From positions 1 through 16,020 of the forward strand of contig JAUWXM010000017.1 of assembly GCA_030616365.1 (NCBI GenBank): a stretch of DNA of 16,020 nucleotides, in the 5' to 3' direction. This DNA comes from a bacterium. Lineage in GTDB: Bacteria > UBP18 > UBA7526. The position numbers and the translations under genes were made by a program. Shown in pieces: positions 1 to 5,995 of this stretch. The notes beneath the pieces are model-generated. The model searched no databases, was not told the origin of the DNA, and saw only the letters and a program-made list of their open reading frames with translations. Numbering within the stretch: position 1 is the first letter of the stretch; every line of letters begins with the position of its first letter.

Positions 1-59
1 TCGCACAGAAATCTTTTCACCCTGAAGAATGATTTCAGCTTTTTCAAAAATTTCTTCAT
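1..59 (-). CDS. Start of an unidentified gene (partial, runs off the window)
   Basis: An ATG with a plausible ribosome site (GAGG, 5 bases upstream) opens a reading frame that stays open for 19 codons to the window edge. The visible residues are Lys/Phe/Leu-rich (MKKFLKKLKSFFRVKRFLC), which could be a basic N-terminal region, but this is too short to assign a family. It lies about 110 bases downstream of the hisG stop on the same strand, with a simple-repeat block between. No characteristic hisD start is visible, so hisG here may not belong to a histidine operon. The ORF could be spurious. Confidence 0.35.
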   Translation of the reverse strand, partial: MKKFLKKLKSFFRVKRFLC

Positions 60-170
60 TTCATCCTCGTTTCACTCAGATAGTTTACAGTTTCCCCGCT
101 CGGCCTTTGGCCTCGCTGTTTACCGTTAACCGTACACCGTAAACCGTAAACCCTATCTCGCTGGTTACTT
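60..170. repeat. Spacer with tandem ACCGTAA heptamers, downstream of hisG
   Basis: Positions 122-152 hold about 4.4 tandem copies of a 7-base unit (ACCGTTA, ACCGTAC, ACCGTAA, ACCGTAA, ACC). Around it, CTCGCTG followed by TTAC occurs twice (near 111 and 157), and GGCC-TTT-GGCC forms a short palindrome at about 102-112. The block directly follows the hisG stop. No T-tract terminator is visible. Similar GTAACC-rich blocks follow two other genes in this window. Confidence 0.7.
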
Positions 171-1043
171 TTACAATATTATCTTATTCAGGGGATATTC
201 TACAATTCCGGCTGCTCCGGCCTCTTTCAGTTTGGGGATTAAATCCCTTACCACCTTCTCATCGATGATGGTGGTGACATCCACCCATCTGGGATCGCTC
301 AAGGGAGAGACGGTTGGTCTCTGAAGAGCAGGAAGAATCTTCAATATCTTTTTAAGGTTCTTCTTTTTCACATTCATCATGAGCCCCACCTTGCCAAAGG
401 CATTGATGGCTCCCTTCAAAAGGAGGGCAAGTTTTTCTACTTTCTTCCTCTTCCAGGGATCCTTCAAGGATTTCTTATTCATGATGAGCCTGGGAGTAGA
501 TTCCAGAATGGTCTCAATGATCCTCAGGTTATTTGCCTCTAAAGAAGCGCCGGTTTCTGTGATCTCAACAATAGCATCCGCCAGCCTGGGAGGCTTGACC
601 TCTGTTGCCCCCCAAGAGAACTCAACTATTGCCTTTACCTTATTTCTCTTTAGATAATCCTTGGTAAGATTTACGGCCTCTGTGGCAATCCTCTTTCCTT
701 TCAGGTCCTTAGCTGACTTTATTTTACTTGCTACTGGAACTGCTAAGACCCACTTCACCGGTCTCATCCCTCTTTTGCTATAGACCAGATCTGCCACTTC
801 AACGACCTTTGCCCCATTCTCCATTATCCAGTCCTTTCCCGTTATTCCACAATCGATGACTCCATCCTGGACATATCTTGCCATCTCCTGAGCCCGAATG
901 AGCATACATTCTATCTCTGGATCATCGATGGATGGGAAATAGGACCTCTCATCCACCCTTATCCGATAGCCGGCCTTCTCAAAGATGGAGATGGTCGACT
1001 CCTGCAGGCTTCCCTTGGGCAAACCCAACTTCAGTTTCTTCAT
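171..1043 (-). CDS. hisG: ATP phosphoribosyltransferase, long form
   Basis: Catalyses the first committed step of histidine synthesis, joining ATP and PRPP to give phosphoribosyl-ATP in the cytosol. The 290-residue length fits the long, HisZ-independent form. The N-terminus carries the GLPKGSL motif (residues 7-13), a GITGKDW segment lies near 67-73, and the PRPP-binding signature is at about 156-168 (DAIVEITETGASL). The C-terminal ~70 residues, including ALQRPTVSPLSD and GIVEYPLNKI, match the ACT-like domain that mediates histidine feedback inhibition in this form (family knowledge). The ATG is chosen because AAGGAGGT lies 8 bases upstream. An imperfect inverted repeat sits just before that ribosome site. 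No other his gene is visible nearby, so the gene looks isolated. Confidence 0.97.
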   Translation of the reverse strand: MKKLKLGLPKGSLQESTISIFEKAGYRIRVDERSYFPSIDDPEIECMLIRAQEMARYVQDGVIDCGITGKDWIMENGAKVVEVADLVYSKRGMRPVKWVLAVPVASKIKSAKDLKGKRIATEAVNLTKDYLKRNKVKAIVEFSWGATEVKPPRLADAIVEITETGASLEANNLRIIETILESTPRLIMNKKSLKDPWKRKKVEKLALLLKGAINAFGKVGLMMNVKKKNLKKILKILPALQRPTVSPLSDPRWVDVTTIIDEKVVRDLIPKLKEAGAAGIVEYPLNKIIL

Positions 1044-1062
1044 CCTAATTACCTCCTTTTAG

Positions 1063-1134
1063 ACACAGATTAGCACAGATTTAGTGATAAGCATCAGTGC
1101 TAATCCGTATCTTTTAATCTGTGCCCATCCGTGT
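1063..1134. repeat. Imperfect inverted repeat of CACAGAT type before the hisG ribosome site
   Basis: Two 21-base arms, 1063-1083 and 1114-1134, are inverted copies matching at 17 of 21 positions. The core words are ACACAGAT, GCACAGAT and their inverse forms ATCTGTGC and ATCCGTGT. The element fills most of the 93-base gap between the GHMP kinase stop and hisG, and its hisG-proximal arm ends a few bases before the AAGGAGGT ribosome site. In RNA it could fold as a hairpin and influence hisG translation or processing, but a dispersed repeat is equally possible. Confidence 0.65.
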
Positions 1135-1136
1135 AA

Positions 1137-2144
1137 TTATTCAAGTTCCGACACCTCAAGGCCTTTTCTTGCTATCTTAAAATCTAAGACCCTTCCTCCA
1201 ACTTTCTTAATTGCTCTAATAACCTTTCCCCTTCTCTCAGGTTTAGCGAAAGTAACGATTGAGCCCCCACCTCCCGCACCACATACCTTGCTCGCCCAGG
1301 CTCCGGTCTCCTTCGCTACAGACATTATTCTCCTTATCTTGGGAGTGACCATTCCTTCTGCCAATCCCTTCCTCGCCCCCCACTCCGCATTCAGAGCATC
1401 TGCCGCTTTCTTAAAATCGCCTTTCAGGAGGGCCCTTCGCATATTAAGGGTTGCTTCGCGAATTCTTTTCATTCTGCCTACTATACTCTTTCTACCATCT
1501 ATGTATCCCCTTACTGCCTGCCAGTTGGTGAGACTGGAACGGCGGGATTTGCCAGTAAAGGTTAGTATCAGGTGCTCTTCTAACTTCTCAATCATTTCCC
1601 CTTTGAGTAAAGGTTCAATCCAGTCCTTCTCTACGCCATACCAGATGGCATTCACTCCACCATAACAAGCGGCATAGTAGTCCTGCTTTCCGGTGGGAGT
1701 GCCGATGCTCTGCACCTCTAAATCGGTATCAATATCTATGAGTTCCTTTAAGCTATACTTTTTACTTCTTAGTCTATTCAGACCAGCGCTCAGAGCAAGC
1801 GCTAACGATGAAGAACCACCTATCCCAGAGCCCCTCGGTGCCTGACACCTGGTAGTAATGTTCAGTCCCATATTAGAAGGAGCAAAGAACTTAATAATGC
1901 GGATAAGATAGTCGAGTTCTGTTCCATATTTTAAAGATTCAAAATTCTTTGCCTTAACCTCTTTCCCTAAATCTTCAGAATAGATATGAATTCTCTTATC
2001 CCTTCGTTTCTCTATTCTTACTTGCGAGTAAAGGTTAATGGCTACATTAACTGTCAAACTACCCTCTTCAAAGAGATAGAGGGGATAGATATCGAGCGTT
2101 CCTCCTGCCAAATCCACCCTTGTCGGTGCTGTTACTTCAATCAT
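1137..2144 (-). CDS. GHMP-family sugar kinase (HddA-like)
   Basis: A 335-residue ATP-dependent small-molecule kinase of the galactokinase/homoserine/mevalonate/phosphomevalonate superfamily. Motif 1 is APTRVDLAGGTLD (residues 6-18), the phosphate-binding motif 2 is RGSGIGGSSSLALALSAGL (104-122), and motif 3 is KVCGAGGGGSIVTF (286-299). The GKQDYYAACYGGVNAI segment (152-167) is typical of D-glycero-D-manno-heptose 7-phosphate kinase relatives, so a phosphorylated heptose or related sugar for surface glycans is the best substrate guess. No partner heptose genes are visible, so the substrate is unproven. Its ATG lies inside the last codons of the upstream hotdog gene (8-base overlap), which implies translational coupling. 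Confidence 0.85.
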   Translation of the reverse strand: MIEVTAPTRVDLAGGTLDIYPLYLFEEGSLTVNVAINLYSQVRIEKRRDKRIHIYSEDLGKEVKAKNFESLKYGTELDYLIRIIKFFAPSNMGLNITTRCQAPRGSGIGGSSSLALALSAGLNRLRSKKYSLKELIDIDTDLEVQSIGTPTGKQDYYAACYGGVNAIWYGVEKDWIEPLLKGEMIEKLEEHLILTFTGKSRRSSLTNWQAVRGYIDGRKSIVGRMKRIREATLNMRRALLKGDFKKAADALNAEWGARKGLAEGMVTPKIRRIMSVAKETGAWASKVCGAGGGGSIVTFAKPERRGKVIRAIKKVGGRVLDFKIARKGLEVSELE

Positions 2145-2556
2145 CAGAAGCAGAACCCTGCCCCACTCTTACTAACTTTCCTTCTGCCTCGGCAACAATA
2201 TTTCCTTCCCGGTATTTAGCATTTGCCTTAGTATAGATTATTCTCTTGGTTTCTTTGACAATTTCGCCGGTTACAATAATATCTCTATCTATTCTTGCTG
2301 GTTCTTTGAAGCGGAGGTTCATCTCTGCAGTCATTGCTGGAATCCCGATCTCGTAGGATAGCTTGACCATGACCTCATCAAGAAGAGTGGCCAGGAATCC
2401 TCCGTGGATGATTCCCCCAAAGCCCTGCTGCCACTCTCGGGGCTTAAAGAGAGTTTTAATCCTCTTCTTTTTCCTATCGAACTCAAAGGAGAGTTTCAAA
2501 CCCCTCTCATTCTTCTCGCCACAGACGAAACACATCCCAATATCTTTATATTCCAC
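2137..2556 (-). CDS. PaaI-type hotdog-fold thioesterase
   Basis: A 139-residue single hotdog domain, the usual size for acyl-CoA thioesterases of the PaaI/DUF4442 kind. The signature HGGFLATLLDE is at residues 51-61, with the helix-borne acidic residues expected in the active site. The N-terminus has a CFVCGEKNERGL segment (residues 9-20), a pattern seen in a subset of these proteins. The probable role is hydrolysis of an acyl-CoA or aryl-CoA thioester, with unknown substrate. The start is GTG, supported by GAGG 5 bases upstream. It overlaps the downstream GHMP kinase start by 8 bases, so the pair is co-translated. No functional link between the two is obvious. Confidence 0.85.
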   Translation of the reverse strand: MEYKDIGMCFVCGEKNERGLKLSFEFDRKKKRIKTLFKPREWQQGFGGIIHGGFLATLLDEVMVKLSYEIGIPAMTAEMNLRFKEPARIDRDIIVTGEIVKETKRIIYTKANAKYREGNIVAEAEGKLVRVGQGSASDD

Positions 2557-2608
2557 AGCGCCCTCGTTAAGTTCGGGAAATTCTAAATCCTAATATCGAA
2601 ATTCTAAA

Positions 2609-2690
2609 CCCCATACTATCCCGACAAGTCGGGAGCTACGGGGCAGGCAATATCCTCGCCCCGTTAGAAATCGAAGATATTCTAATGGGG
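2609..2690. repeat. Two adjacent palindromic elements downstream of tRNA-Arg
   Basis: At 2609-2643 CCCC...GGGG ends enclose a perfect CCCGAC-AA-GTCGGG hairpin (2620-2633). At 2659-2690 an 11-base stem, CCCCGTTAGAA against TTCTAATGGGG with one G-T pair, extends through ATC-GAA-GAT to a 3-base loop. The word GGGAGCTAC inside the first element recurs upstream of the tRNA at about 2889-2897, and the CCCCGTT ends recur at the 3' ends of the NUDIX and rpoZ genes, so these are members of a dispersed family. They could act as processing or termination hairpins for the tRNA transcript, but no U-tract is present. Confidence 0.7.
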
Positions 2691-2754
2691 TAAATCCTAA
2701 TTTTAAAACTCGAAACAAACTTCGAATTTAGAGTTTATAAAATTATGCGCATGA

Positions 2755-2831
<77 letters not shown>

Positions 2832-2850
2832 ATTGTGCGGGGTATCCTCT

Positions 2851-2935
2851 GCCTGCCCTCCGAAGTCCTGATGCATCAGGACGAAGGAGGGAGCTACAGG
2901 CCCCGTAGATAAGCTTCGCTATCAACGGGGCAGGC
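2851..2935. repeat. Composite palindromic element between the NUDIX gene and tRNA-Arg
   Basis: Perfect 8-base inverted ends GCCTGCCC (2851-2858) and GGGCAGGC (2928-2935) bound two inner hairpins. The first (2856-2891) has CCCTCC/GGAGGG arms and symmetrical GAA internal loops around an 18-base perfect palindrome (2865-2882). The second (2900-2931) pairs GCCCCGT with ACGGGGC and GATA with TATC. The second overlaps the end of the NUDIX gene and contributes its last codons and stop. The element also separates the NUDIX message from the tRNA. Confidence 0.75.
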
Positions 2936-3353
2936 GCTCTTTTGCTCTTTCAATTGCTTCCTTCAGAGTCTCTTTTGACCCTTTATAGGCCACGGTCTCA
3001 AGCGCTTCTTCAGGAGTAAACCATTTGGCATTCCGGATCTCTGAAGTCTGGATCTTAAATTTTTCTCTTCCTTTTGCTTCCATCAGGAAGAGATAGACGG
3101 TCTTGAAGATTAGATTCCCATGTAAGCGATAGAAGTAGTTTATCCTGCCGAGTTTCTCTATTATCTGGAGTTTCTTTAGACCAGTCTCCTCTTGTGTTTC
3201 CCGCAGGGCGGCATTTTCGCGGGACTCTTCTTTTCCAATATTCCCCTTGGGCCAGGTCCACCTTCCATAACCATCCTTAATCAAAAGAATCTTGAGTCTC
3301 CCTCTTTCCCTTTTAATTACGATGCCACCTGCAGAGAACTCTCTTTTTGCCAC
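2922..3353 (-). CDS. NUDIX hydrolase (Ap4A-hydrolase/MutT-like)
   Basis: A 143-residue single NUDIX domain. A complete NUDIX box, G-x5-E-x7-REUxEExGU, runs from Gly37 to Leu59 (RETQEETGL at its end), preceded by GRWTWPKG. The WxxPKG context and short length resemble diadenosine polyphosphate hydrolases, so cleanup of Ap4A-like or other nucleoside diphosphate derivatives is likely. The exact substrate cannot be read from sequence. The start is GTG with AAAGGG 6 bases upstream, and the start codon overlaps the stop of the upstream 39-residue ORF (TAGTG). The last residues, Pro-Arg-stop, come from a palindromic element, so the native C-terminus may have been altered. Confidence 0.9.
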   Translation of the reverse strand: MAKREFSAGGIVIKRERGRLKILLIKDGYGRWTWPKGNIGKEESRENAALRETQEETGLKKLQIIEKLGRINYFYRLHGNLIFKTVYLFLMEAKGREKFKIQTSEIRNAKWFTPEEALETVAYKGSKETLKEAIERAKERLPR

Positions 3354-3472
3354 TATTTACCCTTTCTCCGGGCAAGATCATATTTATAGGCCAATCTCTT
3401 CAAGAGTTTGTGGCCCTTCTTATTCTTCCTATAGTCTATCTTCCTTCCCGACCTTCCGCTTCCTCTTCTCAC
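3353..3472 (-). CDS. 39-residue basic microprotein, unknown function
   Basis: A short reading frame starts at a GTG that overlaps the stop of the RAM-domain gene (GTGA) and ends in a TAG that overlaps the GTG start of the NUDIX gene (TAGTG). The product starts (V)RRGSGRSGRKIDYRKNKK and ends YKYDLARRKGK. About 40 percent of residues are Arg or Lys and none are Cys, so it could bind nucleic acid or the ribosome (inference). The exact fit between two overlapping neighbours with no gap is the main evidence that it is translated. I do not recognise a family. Confidence 0.6.
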   Translation of the reverse strand: MRRGSGRSGRKIDYRKNKKGHKLLKRLAYKYDLARRKGK

Positions 3473-3702
3473 AGTTCAGCAGTAATCAGGGTATCTGTGG
3501 TTGCTACTCCCGGGATAGCCCTTATCTTCCCTACCACCAGGGCTGCTAAGGCATTGAGGTCGCTGGCCTCTATAGTGGCCACAGCATCCCATCTTCCAAA
3601 GACTCCCTTAATCTTCTTTACTCCCTCTATGGCCTTGATTCCATCCAGGGTTGTCTTCTCCTTTCCTGCCTCTAAGCGAATCAATACCATTCCAGTCACC
3701 AT
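3469..3702 (-). CDS. Stand-alone Lrp/AsnC-type ligand-binding (RAM) domain
   Basis: A 77-residue protein consisting only of the alpha-beta effector domain found at the C-terminus of Lrp/AsnC regulators, with no helix-turn-helix. The order is a first strand MVTGMVLIRLEAG, a KIKGVFGRWDAVATIEA central segment and GVATTDTLITAEL at the end. In full-length regulators this domain binds amino acids and drives oligomerisation. As a single domain it may sense a small ligand or modulate a partner regulator (inference). The ATG is supported by GGAGG 8 bases upstream. The gene is 20 bases after the zincin gene and overlaps the next small ORF, so it belongs to the same transcript. Confidence 0.85.
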   Translation of the reverse strand: MVTGMVLIRLEAGKEKTTLDGIKAIEGVKKIKGVFGRWDAVATIEASDLNALAALVVGKIRAIPGVATTDTLITAEL

Positions 3703-3722
3703 TCTTCTCTCCTCCTTCCCCT

Positions 3723-4076
3723 TTACTGCAATTCCTCTTCCTGGAGTCCAAAGTAGTGGCCAATCTCATGCCTCACTACCTCACGCACTCGTTCCTCTAT
3801 CTTTCTCCGACTACGACAGAGTGACTCAATTGGTTTCTGATAGATGGTTATCTTATCCGGCAATATGTTTCCATACCAAGGGCCCCTTTTCTTCAGAGGC
3901 ACTCCCTGATATAGGCCAAGAAGTGTAGTCGAAGGAGATATTTCACATTCTGATAGAGTAGTGGTCCGAGGCCTGTTTTCAACCACGATTTCGATGTTCT
4001 CCAATTTCTTGCGAAACCTCTCCGGCAATTCCTCGAGCGCTTTGAGAACCAATCTCTCAAACTTTTTTCTTTTCAT
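3723..4076 (-). CDS. Zincin-like metallopeptidase family protein
   Basis: A 117-residue protein with the zinc-protease motif HEIGHYFGL at about residues 103-111, just before an acidic C-terminus (QEEELQ). The N-terminus (KKFERLVLKALEELPERF) and the LLGLYQGVPL segment fit the small metallopeptidase family of PF06262 type. The two motif histidines would bind zinc with the intervening Glu as base, but the physiological substrate is unknown in this family. I prefer the ATG at 4076 over a TTG at 4121, because the extra 15 residues read through a simple-repeat-like stretch and are not family-like. No strong ribosome site precedes the ATG, which is the weak point of this start. Confidence 0.8.
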   Translation of the reverse strand: MKRKKFERLVLKALEELPERFRKKLENIEIVVENRPRTTTLSECEISPSTTLLGLYQGVPLKKRGPWYGNILPDKITIYQKPIESLCRSRRKIEERVREVVRHEIGHYFGLQEEELQ

Positions 4077-4229
4077 ACCTTGGACAACTTTCCTCTGACA
4101 AAAGACGCAATCCAAAGACAATAGACAAGACGAGCTGCGCCACCGCCCCTCGCCATTGACTCGGGATACTTCACTTTAGCGAGGTATCCTGAACGGAATG
4201 AAAGGCAACCGTTTGACGTAACCTGCAGC
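4077..4229. repeat. Spacer with degenerate repeats and a palindrome, downstream of the EF-like gene
   Basis: No gene is visible apart from the unlikely TTG extension of the zincin gene. On the minus strand, right after the EF-like gene stop, comes GGCTGCAGGTTAC (the + strand 14-mer at 4218-4231 recurs at 10048-10061). A hairpin then follows, with arms GGATACTTC (4164-4172) and GAGGTATCC (4181-4189) on the + strand, and a degenerate GTCTTTTGTC/GTCTATTGTC stretch at about 4092-4134. These look like dispersed repeat debris rather than a promoter region. Confidence 0.55.
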
Positions 4230-4490
4230 CTATTCTATCACCTTGTAGACCACATCCCCTTCCCGGGCATGCTCGGAGACCTTGATGCCGATGGATTCTC
4301 CCACCTTGGCCTCCTGAATGGTCTTATGCTCCAGTTCCATGGACTCCACCTTTTGGGTGAAATCAGAGGTATGGCCCTTGAGGTGGACGGTGTCTCCTGT
4401 CTTGAGACCCTCTTCCTCGATCTTGATGATGGCCACAGTGATCTTGCCAAAGTAGTGGGTCACCACGCCAATCTTTTTTTCCTCTGCCAT
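4230..4490 (-). CDS. EF-Tu domain-2-like small protein (translation elongation factor-like)
   Basis: An 86-residue protein resembling the beta-barrel second domain of translational GTPases. It begins MAEEKKIGVVTHYFGKI, has LKTGDTVHLKGHTSDF in the middle and ends VGESIGIKVSEHAREGDVVYKV. Such stand-alone proteins are commonly annotated as translation elongation factor-like. There is no GTPase domain, so it cannot itself act as an elongation factor, and its role is unknown. The ATG at 4490 is chosen over a GTG three codons upstream because GGAGGTGAT, a near-complete match to the 16S rRNA 3' end, sits directly before it (8-base spacing from GGAGG), implying strong translation. Confidence 0.8.
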   Translation of the reverse strand: MAEEKKIGVVTHYFGKITVAIIKIEEEGLKTGDTVHLKGHTSDFTQKVESMELEHKTIQEAKVGESIGIKVSEHAREGDVVYKVIE

Positions 4491-4511
4491 TTTTATCACC
4501 TCCCTTTTTAA

Positions 4512-4618
4512 ACACGGATCTCTTTTTATTGCTTACTGTATGAGCTTAAAACACACGGATTACCCAATGCGCTTCGCTGGCATTGGAGAGAGCATAAATA
4601 TTAAGCATTGACACGGAT
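4512..4618. repeat. Spacer with three ACACGGAT copies and a GC-ended hairpin
   Basis: The octamer ACACGGAT occurs three times in the same orientation at 4512-4519, 4553-4560 and 4611-4618. Between the last two lies a 7-bp hairpin, CCAATGC against GCATTGG (4564-4586), with a 9-base loop. On the minus strand the block ends with CCGTGTTTAAAAA immediately before the EF-like gene's ribosome site, the same arrangement as the element before hisG (CTGTGTCTAAAA). Either a dispersed repeat or a shared 5'-leader motif. Confidence 0.6.
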
Positions 4619-4633
4619 AGTTAGGTGCTGACT

Positions 4634-5101
4634 TTATTCTTTTTTCGGTTGGGGCTTCTGTTCTTTAAGGAGTTCTTCTTTTCTCTGAAGGAGATGCTGG
4701 GCATACTTTGATTGTAATCCCCCCATCCTCTCCTCTGTCTCTTTTAGCTTCTTCTCTGTCTCTGCCAGATTCATATTTCTTATTTTCTTTCTCTTCTCTT
4801 CCTTCGGTGGAACCTCTGGTGCTTTAGCTTCTTCTGGTTTTGCTTCCTCCTTTGGCTTTTCCTTCTTTGGTTCCTCGGGTTTCACTTCTTTCTCAGGAAC
4901 TTCTGGAGGCTTCTCCTCTGGTATTTTCTTTTCGGCTTCTCTCTCTTCTTCTTTCTTCTTTTCCTCTACGGCCTCTGCGGGTTTCTCTACGGTCTCCGCC
5001 TTCGCTCTTTGAGCTTCGGCGGCCAGGTCTGCGGTTGCAGGTTTTTCCTTCTTCGTCTCTTCTGGCTTTAGCTCTTTTTCGGGTTTCTTTTCTTCAACCA
5101 T
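4634..5101 (-). CDS. Lys/Glu/Pro-rich low-complexity protein, unknown function
   Basis: A 155-residue, very hydrophilic protein. Residues 1-107 are almost entirely Lys, Glu, Pro and Ala in short degenerate units (EEKKPEKE, KPEEPKKEKP), so probably disordered. The last ~45 residues are more ordinary, with a likely amphipathic helix or coiled coil (NLAETEKKLKETEERMGGLQ, then SKYAQHLLQRKEELL). There is no signal peptide or membrane segment. The ATG is supported by AGGAGG 8 bases upstream. It starts 12 bases after the radC stop, so the two are probably co-transcribed. I do not recognise a family, and low-complexity matches to other proteins would be uninformative. Confidence 0.7.
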   Translation of the reverse strand: MVEEKKPEKELKPEETKKEKPATADLAAEAQRAKAETVEKPAEAVEEKKKEEEREAEKKIPEEKPPEVPEKEVKPEEPKKEKPKEEAKPEEAKAPEVPPKEEKRKKIRNMNLAETEKKLKETEERMGGLQSKYAQHLLQRKEELLKEQKPQPKKE

Positions 5102-5113
5102 CTTTGATTCCTC

Positions 5114-5800
5114 CTAAATGAATTTCTGGGCCTTGAGGCTGGTATATTTATTACCAGCCAAGATTACATGATCGTGGACTTCGATGCCCATTATCTTTCC
5201 AGCTTCAATGAGTCTCTTGGTGATTTTTATATCATCATCGCTCGGCTTAGGGTCTCCAGACGGATGGTTATGAACTAAAATAACCGAGGCTGCAGAATGA
5301 GAAAGGGCGAATTTGAAGACTTCCCGGGGATGAATGAGGCTGGCGTTCAAGGTTCCCTTGGATACCGAGACCTTTCTGATCAACTGATTCCTGGTATTCA
5401 ATAGAACGAGGTTGAAGTGTTCTTTCTTCTTATTCTTAAGTTCCGCCCTCATCAACTTATAGACATCTTCTGCGGTCTGGATCGTCTTTCCCTTAATCTC
5501 TTCTTGAGAGAACAATCTCTTTCCCAGTTCTAAGGCTGCCTTTATCTGGGTGGCCTTTGCCCGACCAATCCCCTTGATTTTAGTCAATTCTTCTATAGAG
5601 GCTTCTTCTAACCTATTAAGATCACCGAACTTGCTCAACAGGCGAGAGGAAAGAACAGAGACCGGCTCCCCCAGAGTTCCCTTACCAATAACAATGGCTA
5701 AGAGCTCAGTAAGGGATAGCTTATCTGGGCCATATCTTATGAGCCTCTCCCTGGGCCTCTCTGCCTGGGGGAGATCTTTTAAGGTCATCCTCTCTATCAT
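5114..5800 (-). CDS. radC: RadC family JAB-domain protein
   Basis: A 228-residue protein of standard RadC length. The N-terminal UPF0758-type region starts at LKDLPQAERPRERL and includes a helix-hairpin-helix (IKGIGRAKATQIKAAL, about 75-90). The C-terminal JAB/MPN metal site is HNHPSGDPKPSDDD (177-190). These are cytosolic proteins often linked by name to DNA repair, although the original repair phenotype was traced elsewhere and the biochemical role is still unclear. The start is clear: GGAGG lies 7 bases before the ATG. It follows the zinc-ribbon gene by 12 bases, so it is in the PLD-zinc ribbon transcript. Confidence 0.95.
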   Translation of the reverse strand: MIERMTLKDLPQAERPRERLIRYGPDKLSLTELLAIVIGKGTLGEPVSVLSSRLLSKFGDLNRLEEASIEELTKIKGIGRAKATQIKAALELGKRLFSQEEIKGKTIQTAEDVYKLMRAELKNKKKEHFNLVLLNTRNQLIRKVSVSKGTLNASLIHPREVFKFALSHSAASVILVHNHPSGDPKPSDDDIKITKRLIEAGKIMGIEVHDHVILAGNKYTSLKAQKFI

Positions 5801-5812
5801 TTCCGCTCCTCC

Positions 5813-5980
5813 CTATAGTCTCTTCATCAATCTACCACAGTTTGGACAGTAAACGGGGAGGGAAGGCTCAGAGGTTATCTTCACTATCTCCCGGCAATGC
5901 TCGCACCTAAACCTGATAATCTCTTTCTTCTTCCTCTCCCTTTCCTCAATTTCATGAAGATGCGGTTTTCTTTTCTTCAT
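5813..5980 (-). CDS. 55-residue zinc-ribbon protein (intact copy)
   Basis: A small gene sits between the second PLD gene and radC. The product begins MKKRKPHLHEIEERERKKK, a very basic helix, followed by a four-cysteine ribbon, CEHC at residues 26-29 and CPNC at 45-48, and ends GRLMKRL. Two CxxC pairs 15 residues apart are typical of a zinc-binding ribbon. A nucleic-acid or protein-binding role is inference. AAAGGAGG lies upstream, 17 bases after the preceding PLD stop. A second, truncated copy of the N-terminus lies after the other PLD gene at 7000-7050, so the PLD-ribbon pairing predates the duplication. Confidence 0.8.
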   Translation of the reverse strand: MKKRKPHLHEIEERERKKKEIIRFRCEHCREIVKITSEPSLPVYCPNCGRLMKRL

Positions 5981-5995
5981 CCCTTTAGACCTCCT

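Noticed and set aside
122..152. CRISPR array
   Set aside because: The repeats are 7 bases and tandem without spacers, so this is a microsatellite.
1084..1665. 193-residue open frame on the + strand
   Set aside because: It is antisense to the clearly identified GHMP kinase, with no family motif. A long antisense frame reflects codon bias.
2851..2935. A second tRNA or small structured RNA next to tRNA-Arg
   Set aside because: The stems are near-perfect palindromes without tRNA arm spacing or a T-loop, and better fit dispersed palindromic elements.
3347..3928. 193-residue open frame on the + strand
   Set aside because: It overlaps three minus-strand genes (microprotein, RAM domain, zincin) that have recognisable domains or coupled starts, and its product shows no domain.
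3896..3965. Possible repeat-derived insertion inside the zincin gene (RPRTTTLSECEISPSTT region)
   Set aside because: The protein length and downstream LLGLYQGVPL alignment look normal for the family and no clear palindrome is present, so I could not support an insertion.
4077..4121. TTG start adding 15 residues to the zincin protein
   Set aside because: The added segment lies in a degenerate GTCTTTTGTC-type repeat and does not resemble the family N-terminus. The internal ATG fits the usual start.
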